A stretch of DNA of 41,857 bases from Planctomycetota bacterium (GTDB lineage: Bacteria; Planctomycetota; Planctomycetia; Planctomycetales; Planctomycetaceae): the NCBI GenBank assembly GCA_003669125.1, contig QWQF01000272.1, forward strand, positions 1 to 41,857, given 5' to 3'. The notes beneath the pieces are model-generated. The model made no database searches, had not been told where the DNA came from, and was given only the letters and a program-made list of their open reading frames with translations. A program made the translations under genes and the position numbers. How positions within the stretch are numbered: position 1 is the stretch's first letter; the number at the start of each line of letters is the position of its first letter. Shown one piece after another: positions 32,239 to 38,412 of the stretch.

Positions 32239-33192
32239 CTACGAAAACTTGAAGAGCTTCTTCGCGTTCGCGAAGAGGATTTTCCGCTCGGCGGCTTTGT
32301 TCGGAGCGAGCTTCCGAATCGTGGCGATGGTTTGCGAGCCTGAGCATCCCGGCCCCATGCCGACACGATCGTCGCAGTCGCTGCCGTACAAAATTTTGTT
32401 TTGATGGCGGTCGAGAAAGCCGCGCGTGTGGTCTTCGTCGCGAGTCAACGCATTCAGGCCGGAGCCGGCTGACATGTCGGCAAACATGTTCGGGTAGTCG
32501 GCCAGATAGCGATCGGTCAGTCCGCCGGCGGTGACCTTGCCCTTGGGATACAGCACCTTCTGATCGGTGTGGTTCTTGTCGATGTTGGCCCACCAAGTCT
32601 GAGCGTGACCGATGAAGATCGTCTTCGAATATTTCTCGAGCATCTTGTGCAGTCGCTCAAAGCCCAGGTTGTAGGTGCCGTGCTGGAAGTGCATGAGGAT
32701 CGGCACTCGGTACTCACCCGCCAGTTTGTAGAGGACTTGGCTTTCGGCCGAGTCACATTCGACTCCGAACTTTTGCTCGCCGATGATGATCGCGCCGTTG
32801 TCGAGGTACTTGGCAATCTCCGCGCGAGCTTCCGGCAGATCGGTCACCTCGTTCGCTCCGAAGAAGAACTCTTTCGGATGCTGCCGCGACATTGTCAGTG
32901 CGGTCTCGTTGCCGCCGGCACCGACTCCACCGAGGGCATTGTGTTTACCGTCGGCGGTGGAAGGCCGTTTGACGGCACTCCCGGCGGGCAGCAGGATCGT
33001 CTGCGTGACTCCCATCTTCCGCTGGTGAGCGATGAGTTGCTCGGCAGTTCGCTCGCGATAGTTGGTGTGCTGGTGGATGTCGATGATCGGCTCAGTCGCC
33101 GCGTCGTCCGCCCCGCGCGAGTAGGACGACAGCGCGACAACACTGCCTGACAACGAAGAGACGAGAAAACTGCGACGAGACAGAGGACTCAT
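32239..33192 (-). CDS. TAT-exported amidohydrolase (amidohydrolase_2-like)
   Basis: 317-residue metal-dependent hydrolase of the amidohydrolase_2/TIM-barrel group. ATG 33192 has GGAG 6 bases upstream. Twin-arginine signal SRRSFLVSSLSGSVVALSS (residues 5-23). Metal-binding features: D38-I-H40-Q-H42 ('IIDIHQHTNYRERTAEQL'), a mid-barrel His in 'VPILMHFQHGTYNLGFERLH', another in 'SKTIFIGHAQTWWANI', and a late Asp in 'KILYGSDCDDRVGMGPGCSG', the classical HxH...H...H...D set. The C-terminus 'AAERKILFANAKKLF' matches the usual closing helix (I...NAxxLF). Family members act on lactones, carboxylates or amides. It sits between a lactonase-like fusion gene and an esterase, consistent with sugar-acid processing, but the substrate is not known. 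Confidence 0.88.
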   Translation of the reverse strand: MSPLSRRSFLVSSLSGSVVALSSYSRGADDAATEPIIDIHQHTNYRERTAEQLIAHQRKMGVTQTILLPAGSAVKRPSTADGKHNALGGVGAGGNETALTMSRQHPKEFFFGANEVTDLPEARAEIAKYLDNGAIIIGEQKFGVECDSAESQVLYKLAGEYRVPILMHFQHGTYNLGFERLHKMLEKYSKTIFIGHAQTWWANIDKNHTDQKVLYPKGKVTAGGLTDRYLADYPNMFADMSAGSGLNALTRDEDHTRGFLDRHQNKILYGSDCDDRVGMGPGCSGSQTIATIRKLAPNKAAERKILFANAKKLFKFS

Positions 33193-33271
33193 GGCGAACT
33201 CCGGAAGGGGCGGGGCATGTCGGTCATCAAGGTCTGCGAACAGGTCGTGGCGTTTCTCGACTTCGCGAATC

Positions 33272-35407
33272 TCAAGGAGTGACGGTCACCTTCGGCAGCA
33301 ACGACCGCAGGCGTTGCCGGCCGGCGTCAGTCAGCTTCGCGGGGCCGAGATGCAGCTTGCGGAGATTCGACAACTTGGCGAGATGCTCGATCGAAGCGTC
33401 CGTGATTGCGCTGGAATCAAGCGTGACCTCTTCGAGCGTCGTCACCTTCGCGAGTTGCTTCACGCCGTCGTCGTCGAAGACGCCGGTCACCAGCATCAGC
33501 TTGCGCAGCTTCGGAAGCGTTGCGATCTGCTCGCACGTCTGATTGCTGGCGGCGCGGTCGTAGATGTCGAGCTCGTACAGTTCGCGCAGGTTGCTGAGAA
33601 ACGGGAACGCGGTGGCCGTCGTCTCTTTGCCGTGAACGTGCAGTTGCTGGAGATTGACCAGTCCGCCGAGATGCGTCAGTCCCGCGTCGGTCACGTTGGT
33701 GTGGACGACCTCGAGACGCTTCAGGCTGGTCAGCTTGCCGATCGCTTCGAGACCGGCATCGCTGGCAGGGGCCGAGTGCAAGTTGATCGATTCGATCTGC
33801 TTCATGCCTGGCAGGTGCGCGAAGCCGGAGCCGGTGATCTTCGACGCGCAAATCGTCATCCGCTTCATCTTCGTCATCCCGGCCAGATGCTCGAAGCCTC
33901 GATCGTCGCAAGCGGTCAGGCAAACGTTGAGCCGTTCGAGGTTCGTCAGCTCTTTGAGATGAATCAGCCCCGCGCTGGTGACAGCGGTGCCGGACACTTC
34001 CAACCGTCGCAGTTGATCTTGCCCCGCGAGTTGTTTGAGCCAGTCGTCGGTGACTCGATCCGCGAGCTTCTTCGGTTCGGGATCTTTGTGTCCGTCGGTG
34101 CGTTCGTTGAGTTCAATCTCGACGATCCGTCCGAAGACCGGCAGCCCTTCGTCGCTGGCGATCGAGCGCAGCCAATCCGGCGCGACGACTTCCACCGTCG
34201 CCTTGCCGCCGAGCCGTTTGATTTCGGCGAGCAGCACGCGGTCCTGTTGAAACCGAATCGCGGCGGACTCGAAGGCCGGCCAGAGTTTTTCGGTGTCGCC
34301 GCGCACTTGCCGATCGGTGAGGTTCACCGTGAGCGCTTGCAGTTGAATTCGCGCGGCGTCTTCCAACTTGCCCCCTTCGACTTTCGCATCGGCGGCGACC
34401 TTCGCAATCTGTCGCAGCGTCGCGGAATCGGCATGCGGCTTCAGCGGGACGACGTTCAAGAATCGAGAGATCGGCAGTGACTTGCCGGGATGTCCCGCGA
34501 AACCTTTCACGCCGACCTTCGCATGAAACACGCCAGGAGGTTCGCCCGTCGTGCAGAAGATTTCGTCGTGATTCGGGCCGCCGAACGCGATGTTACTGAC
34601 GACCTTGCTCGGCAGCGGCAGGTACGCGAGCACCTTCGCTTCGGGACTGAGCACCGTGATGCGTCCGGTCTTCGCATCAGGTCGATGAAAGTCCGCGACC
34701 CACAAGTTCCCCGCCGCATCGAACGCGCAGCCGTCGCCTCCCGAGCCGCCGAGGTCGTAGAAAAGTTCCGGCTTGCCGAGCAACTCGTTGTCGGCCGGCA
34801 GCGCGTATCGCAGGATCTTCTTCGACTGCGACTCGATGACGAACAGATGCTTGCTCGCGGGATCGACGTCGATGCCGTTCGGGAATGCGAGTCCCGTCGC
34901 GATCCGATCGACTCGACCATCGGGACGAACCCGATACAAACGCCCGACCGGCTTGTCCAACGACGAGCCTTCCGGATCGGTCCAATAAACATTGCCGCGA
35001 GCATCGACCGTCAAGTCGTTGAGGCTCGCCAGCGTCTCCATTTCAAACCGCTCGGCAACGACACCGAGCTTGCCGTCCGGCGACAGATCGAGCAGCGCCT
35101 TGTGCTTGTTGTCGCAGATCAGCATGTGGCCGTTGCTCAGCAGCACCGTCCCGGCCGGCCCGATCTCCAAATACTTGTGGACATTCTTCGGTGCGGTCAC
35201 TCGCAGCAACGCCCCGCTGCAAAAGAAGACGTCCCCGTTCCGCCACGTCGGACCTTCGGAGTATCCGGGAGCCTCGGCGTAGTGATCGAACTTCACACCC
35301 GCCAACCGAGTCGCCAGTTCGCCAGTTGGCTCATCGGCGAGAGAAGGCGTCGCGAGGAGCAACATCACGGTTACGATTGCGGGCACGCACCATTCGAGCT
35401 TCATCAT
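33272..35407 (-). CDS. Secreted SMP-30/gluconolactonase-like domain fused to leucine-rich repeats
   Basis: 711-residue secreted fusion. The start is ATG 35407 (MMKLEWCVPAIVTVMLLLAT), with AAGGA 7-8 bases upstream; the open frame continues far upstream but only as an antisense shadow of the preceding gene. The N-terminal half (about 30-320) is an SMP-30/lactonase propeller: 'APGYSEGPTWRNGDVFFCSG' (EGPxW metal Glu), 'LASLNDLTVDARGNVYWTDP', 'ATGLAFPNGIDVDPASKHL' (Asn ligand), 'SGGDGCAFDAAGNLWVADFH' (Asp ligand) and 'SNIAFGGPNHDEIFCT'. A linker of about 120 residues leads to ribonuclease-inhibitor-like repeats (about 450-705): 'AVTSAGLIHLKELTNLERLN', 'VTDAGLTHLGGLVNLQQL', 'ITDASIEHLAKLSNLRKLHL'. 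The metal ligands are intact, so lactonase-like catalysis is plausible. The repeats may tether a partner or glycan. Confidence 0.88.
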   Translation of the reverse strand: MMKLEWCVPAIVTVMLLLATPSLADEPTGELATRLAGVKFDHYAEAPGYSEGPTWRNGDVFFCSGALLRVTAPKNVHKYLEIGPAGTVLLSNGHMLICDNKHKALLDLSPDGKLGVVAERFEMETLASLNDLTVDARGNVYWTDPEGSSLDKPVGRLYRVRPDGRVDRIATGLAFPNGIDVDPASKHLFVIESQSKKILRYALPADNELLGKPELFYDLGGSGGDGCAFDAAGNLWVADFHRPDAKTGRITVLSPEAKVLAYLPLPSKVVSNIAFGGPNHDEIFCTTGEPPGVFHAKVGVKGFAGHPGKSLPISRFLNVVPLKPHADSATLRQIAKVAADAKVEGGKLEDAARIQLQALTVNLTDRQVRGDTEKLWPAFESAAIRFQQDRVLLAEIKRLGGKATVEVVAPDWLRSIASDEGLPVFGRIVEIELNERTDGHKDPEPKKLADRVTDDWLKQLAGQDQLRRLEVSGTAVTSAGLIHLKELTNLERLNVCLTACDDRGFEHLAGMTKMKRMTICASKITGSGFAHLPGMKQIESINLHSAPASDAGLEAIGKLTSLKRLEVVHTNVTDAGLTHLGGLVNLQQLHVHGKETTATAFPFLSNLRELYELDIYDRAASNQTCEQIATLPKLRKLMLVTGVFDDDGVKQLAKVTTLEEVTLDSSAITDASIEHLAKLSNLRKLHLGPAKLTDAGRQRLRSLLPKVTVTP

Positions 35408-35455
35408 TCGAGCTTCCTTCGTCATTGGGTGTTTCGTCATTCGTGCTTCGATCAC
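35391..35455. repeat. Degenerate direct repeat overlapping a start codon
   Basis: Five degenerate units of about 14-18 bases begin at 35391, 35405, 35423, 35438 and 35453 (consensus CATTCGAGCTTCNT). On the coding (minus) strand each unit carries an ATG or near-ATG preceded by GAA/AAGGA. The array supplies the ribosome site, the start and the first codons of the SMP-30/LRR gene and fills the gap up to the stop of the upstream gene. Confidence 0.6.
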
Positions 35456-35460
35456 TCGTC

Positions 35461-36603
35461 TCACATCACCTCGGACAGTTTCACCAACCGGCTTTGTTCG
35501 CGCATCGACTTCGCCGCGGCATGAACAATCGCCGTGACTTCCAGAATCTCCTGATGCGGAATCGGTTCGCGGCGAGTCTTGACCATCTCGCGGAACGTCG
35601 CGGCCATGCGGAACATCTCGTAGTGATGGCCGTACCAGAAGTCGTTTTCGATTGAGGCCGTGTACTCGAACCGCTGCTTTTGAAAGTGGACCTCGGTGTG
35701 ACAGTACTCCCACGTCGAGTTCGGCCGGCCGAACCAGATTTCCGCCGGCATGCGGTCCGGATACGTCACGAGCGCGTGGCAGGTGTTCTCGCGAGCGTAC
35801 ATGCTGACCGCTTCGACGCCCGGTCCCATCAACGTCATCACGGTCCAGGCCGGATGCTGGCCGTAGACCATCCAGCCACTTTCCGAAAAGCCACCTTGCA
35901 CGCTGGCGATGACGTATTGAATCGATCCGAACTCGCCGGAGTCGCGCTTCCGCAGCGCGGCTTCTGCGCCCCATTCGTGACGGAACAGGCTCGAAGACAT
36001 GATCGGCGCGTTGTGCTGCTTCGCGAACTCCAGAATCTTGCGCGTGCCGGCCGGAGTCTCACCGATCGGCTTGTCGCAGAACGTCGGCAGCCCCTTCTTG
36101 AGTCCCGGTGCGACGAGATCGAAGTGGTCGTCGCCGAATCCCGACGCATCGCCGAGCCACACGGCATCGACTTGCTCGACCATTTCCTCGACCGACTTGG
36201 CGACCTGCACTCCGGGAAACGCCTCGGTGAATTTGGCCGCGATGGCCGGATCGGCGTCGTAGTACTGCGTGATTTTCGTGTCGGGAAACGGCAGTTGGTC
36301 GAACGTGTATTTCGGATTGCGAACGTACTCGCGAAAGAACTTCGCCGACCCCGGATCGACCAGCTTGCAGTAAGTGTCGATGTCCACGGTCGGATGCAGG
36401 TATTGAGCGAAGTGCCAAGTGTGCCCGTTGCGCGGCTGAGGCTTGCCGCGAATCGTGGCCGAGATGACGCCGATTCGCAGCACCTTCTCCGAAGTTTTCG
36501 CGTCATCGGCTGCCGAGCCGGCCGTCGTCATTGCAGTCCCTCCCAGAGCGGCCGCCGAAGCCAACAACATTTGACGTCGACCAAAGAAATCGTTCACGGG
36601 CAT
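35461..36603 (-). CDS. TAT-exported Gfo/Idh/MocA family oxidoreductase
   Basis: 380-residue NAD(P)-dependent oxidoreductase of the Gfo/Idh/MocA family, usually acting on sugars or inositols. ATG 36603 has GGAG 6 bases upstream. A twin-arginine signal (GRRQMLLASAAALGGTA) indicates export. The nucleotide-binding start reads 'VLRIGVISATIRGKPQPRNG' where the family normally has GxGxxG, so the glycine loop is altered. The catalytic region C176-D-K-P179 ('LPTFCDKPIGETPAGTRKIL') corresponds to the EKP motif with Asp for Glu. 'APIMSSSLFRHEWGAEAALR' and 'ENDFWYGHHYEMFRMAATFR' follow the C-terminal oxidoreductase-domain pattern. It is 75 bases after the epimerase, with a strong inverted repeat between, and 53 bases before the SMP-30/LRR gene. 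Confidence 0.85.
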   Translation of the reverse strand: MPVNDFFGRRQMLLASAAALGGTAMTTAGSAADDAKTSEKVLRIGVISATIRGKPQPRNGHTWHFAQYLHPTVDIDTYCKLVDPGSAKFFREYVRNPKYTFDQLPFPDTKITQYYDADPAIAAKFTEAFPGVQVAKSVEEMVEQVDAVWLGDASGFGDDHFDLVAPGLKKGLPTFCDKPIGETPAGTRKILEFAKQHNAPIMSSSLFRHEWGAEAALRKRDSGEFGSIQYVIASVQGGFSESGWMVYGQHPAWTVMTLMGPGVEAVSMYARENTCHALVTYPDRMPAEIWFGRPNSTWEYCHTEVHFQKQRFEYTASIENDFWYGHHYEMFRMAATFREMVKTRREPIPHQEILEVTAIVHAAAKSMREQSRLVKLSEVM

Positions 36604-36622
36604 GAATGGCTCCTTCTCTGAG

Positions 36623-36681
36623 TAGCCCGACGCGCCAGCGAGGGGTTGTTGCGGGAGACCCCTCGCTGGCGCATCGGGCTA
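36623..36681. repeat. 24-bp inverted repeat (REP-like) overlapping a stop codon
   Basis: Arms 36623-36646 and 36658-36681 match as reverse complements at 23 of 24 positions (core GACGCGCCAGCGAGGGG) around an 11-base loop. The outer bases of the right arm include the stop codon of the epimerase gene (36679-36681). The core is related to the elements at 7436, 12859 and 41353. RNA from this region would form a very stable hairpin. Confidence 0.85.
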
Positions 36682-37599
36682 GTGTTGATAGAACTCCACA
36701 GTCTTTCGGACACCGTCGCGCAACGACGTGGCCTGCCAATCGGGAAACAGATTCGAGATGTAGTTCGGACTCGGTGGGACATTGGACGGGATCGCCGGCC
36801 CGTTGACCATGATCCGCGACTCCGCATCGGGAACCGCAGCGACAATCGCGGAACGAAACTCTTCGGTCGTCGCCAACTCGCTGGGCAGATCGACCACGGT
36901 GTGTCCCGGCGGACACTCGATTGCCGAACGGACAAACGCGCGCGACACATCCTCCGCGTAGTCGTAGCCGACTCGGCCCGTGTAGCCAATCGTGTAGCTC
37001 TCGCCGAGTGCAGCCGCTCGCGCCGCGAGCGACGGGCCGGCTGTCAAACCTTGATCTCGCTCCGGCCCGTAGACGACGTGCGGACGCACGGCAACCGACG
37101 CGATCCCGAAGTGCCGCCAATACTGCTCGGCGATCAAATCCACCGCTTGCTTGAACGCACCGTAAAACGTCGGCGGCCGATTCGACTCATCTGCGGAATT
37201 ACCGGTCTCCGGGCCATACACCGCATACGAACTGGCATACGCCAGCGAGCGAACTCGCCCCGATCGCCGAGCCGCCTCAAACAGCGCCGTGCTCCCCAGC
37301 ACGTTGACCTGACAACCCAGCCACGGATCTTTCTGACATTCCGGAGTCAGCAACGCCGCCAGATGAATGACGTGAGTCACGCCATGCTGCTCGATGACGC
37401 TCTGCAGGCGATCGCGATCCAGCAGCGACGCTTCAATCGAAACCACCTCCGCCGCGCGTCCGCCGAGCACTCGCTGCCAGCGCAGCGGAGCCGGCTGCAC
37501 ATCCACCACCACCGGCTTCGCGTTTCGCGCGAGCAACTCCCGCAGCACCCACGTGCCAATGAAGCCGCTGCCGCCAGTCACCAGCACCGTGTCGCTCAT
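36679..37599 (-). CDS. NAD-dependent epimerase/dehydratase (extended SDR)
   Basis: 306-residue extended short-chain dehydrogenase, probably cytoplasmic. The ATG at 37599 (MSDTVLVTGGSGFIG) was chosen: it has GGGA 6 bases upstream and puts the Rossmann glycine motif G9-G-S-G-F-I-G15 at the usual position; ATGs 6 and 12 bases earlier are possible. 'DVQPAPLRW' supplies the acidic ribose-binding residue. Active-site Y146-x-x-x-K150 (TFYGAFKQAVD) and Ser in 'YASSYAVYGPE' are intact. 'VRPHVVYGPERDQGL' and 'GRVGYDYAEDVSRAFV' are extended-SDR motifs. The relatives I recognise act on nucleotide sugars or sugar acids. It heads the 11-gene minus-strand run. The 335 bases upstream (37612-37946) hold only hairpins. 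Confidence 0.85.
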   Translation of the reverse strand: MSDTVLVTGGSGFIGTWVLRELLARNAKPVVVDVQPAPLRWQRVLGGRAAEVVSIEASLLDRDRLQSVIEQHGVTHVIHLAALLTPECQKDPWLGCQVNVLGSTALFEAARRSGRVRSLAYASSYAVYGPETGNSADESNRPPTFYGAFKQAVDLIAEQYWRHFGIASVAVRPHVVYGPERDQGLTAGPSLAARAAALGESYTIGYTGRVGYDYAEDVSRAFVRSAIECPPGHTVVDLPSELATTEEFRSAIVAAVPDAESRIMVNGPAIPSNVPPSPNYISNLFPDWQATSLRDGVRKTVEFYQH

Positions 37600-37672
37600 C
37601 GTCATTCCCATTTCGTTCAAGCCGAGGCAAGTCGACATGATGGTGTTCGATTCAAGTCTGATTTTCGAGTGC

Positions 37673-37689
37673 GCAGCTGTCTCAGCTGC
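37673..37689. repeat. Short hairpin
   Basis: GCAGCTG (37673-37679) and CAGCTGC (37683-37689) form a 7-bp stem with a 3-base loop, in the gap upstream of the divergent epimerase and small-protein genes. It is the first of three stem-capable elements packed into 37673-37790. Confidence 0.55.
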
Positions 37690-37711
37690 ACAGTTTACAA
37701 CGCCCCTGAGC

Positions 37712-37790
37712 TTCAACGGCATCTGCGCTACTGGCCCGCGATCGATCGAGTATCGCAAAAGCCGTTGAACCCCCGGCACAAGGCCGGGGG
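37712..37790. repeat. Inverted repeat pair with GC-rich hairpin
   Basis: TTCAACGGC (37712-37720) pairs with GCCGTTGAA (37761-37769). Directly after it, CCCCCGGC (37770-37777) pairs with GCCGGGGG (37783-37790) around the loop ACAAG. Together with the hairpin at 37673 these are the only features of the 335-base divergent gap. There is no T-tract. Confidence 0.65.
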
Positions 37791-37946
37791 CGGGATAGCT
37801 TCAAAAGTGGGAGAGAGCTTCAGCCGCTCCGGGACGATCACAAGCCGCTGATTGACTTCCGCGAACAGCGTGCATAAACCGTCGAGCGAGTTTGTCAGCG
37901 GCGATACTCACCAGTTTTCTCGCGCAACGAGCAGGTGACACGAATC

Positions 37947-38412
37947 ATGGCCCTTTGGCAATTCGACATCCAATTGATGCCCGATCCCGTCGTTGCCGAC
38001 GCAACGGCACGTATCAGCGCTGCCATCACCGACGATGGCCTCGACACGACTGGCTGGTGGTTACCCAATGCGCTTCCGGCAGACTACAAAGAAATCATCG
38101 CCGCCGAGTTCCCGCCACTTTTCTTCTTGGTGCGGAGATATGCTGCGTTGGGGAAATGAAGGCAATGTCCTCATTCAAGCATTTGTCGAATGCGAACGCG
38201 TGACCGGAATTTGGGTGCGGATTGATGTCCGAAACACCGATCGCGAATCAATCGACACCCTCGTCGCTTTGGCAAAAAAACTTCACTGTCACTTTTATGT
38301 GATGGAGACTCAAAACGTGATTCCACCAGAATTGAAGGCGTTGATCGAGAGTCTTGCGAAATCACGAGCAGTAGAATTCGCCCGCGATCCCAGCGAGTTC
38401 ATTGATCGTTTT
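37947..38412 (+). pseudogene. Small protein gene broken by a single-base frameshift
   Basis: ATG 37947 has AGGTGA 8 bases upstream and opens MALWQFDIQLMPDPVVADA. The frame ends at a TGA at 38157-38159, within GCGTTGGGGAAATGAA. Removing one base (for example one T of GTTGGGG) makes the sequence continue as AAWGNEGNVLIQAF in the next frame, then 'ERVTGIWVRIDVRNTDRESI', 'LHCHFYVMETQNVIPPELKA', 'SRAVEFARDPSEFIDRF', giving a plausible 155-residue cytoplasmic protein. The WGxExGNxxxV, RxDVR and SxAxxFxxDPxxF layout resembles small proteins of unknown role often found near polymorphic-toxin immunity genes; I cannot name the family with certainty. The second half runs in frame, without a stop, into the Kelch-like gene. 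A sequencing error at the G-run cannot be excluded. Confidence 0.6.

Noticed and set aside
35408..35974. N-terminal extension of the SMP-30/LRR frame
   Set aside because: It is antisense-like sequence within the Gfo/Idh/MocA gene region; a signal peptide and ribosome site mark the start at 35407.
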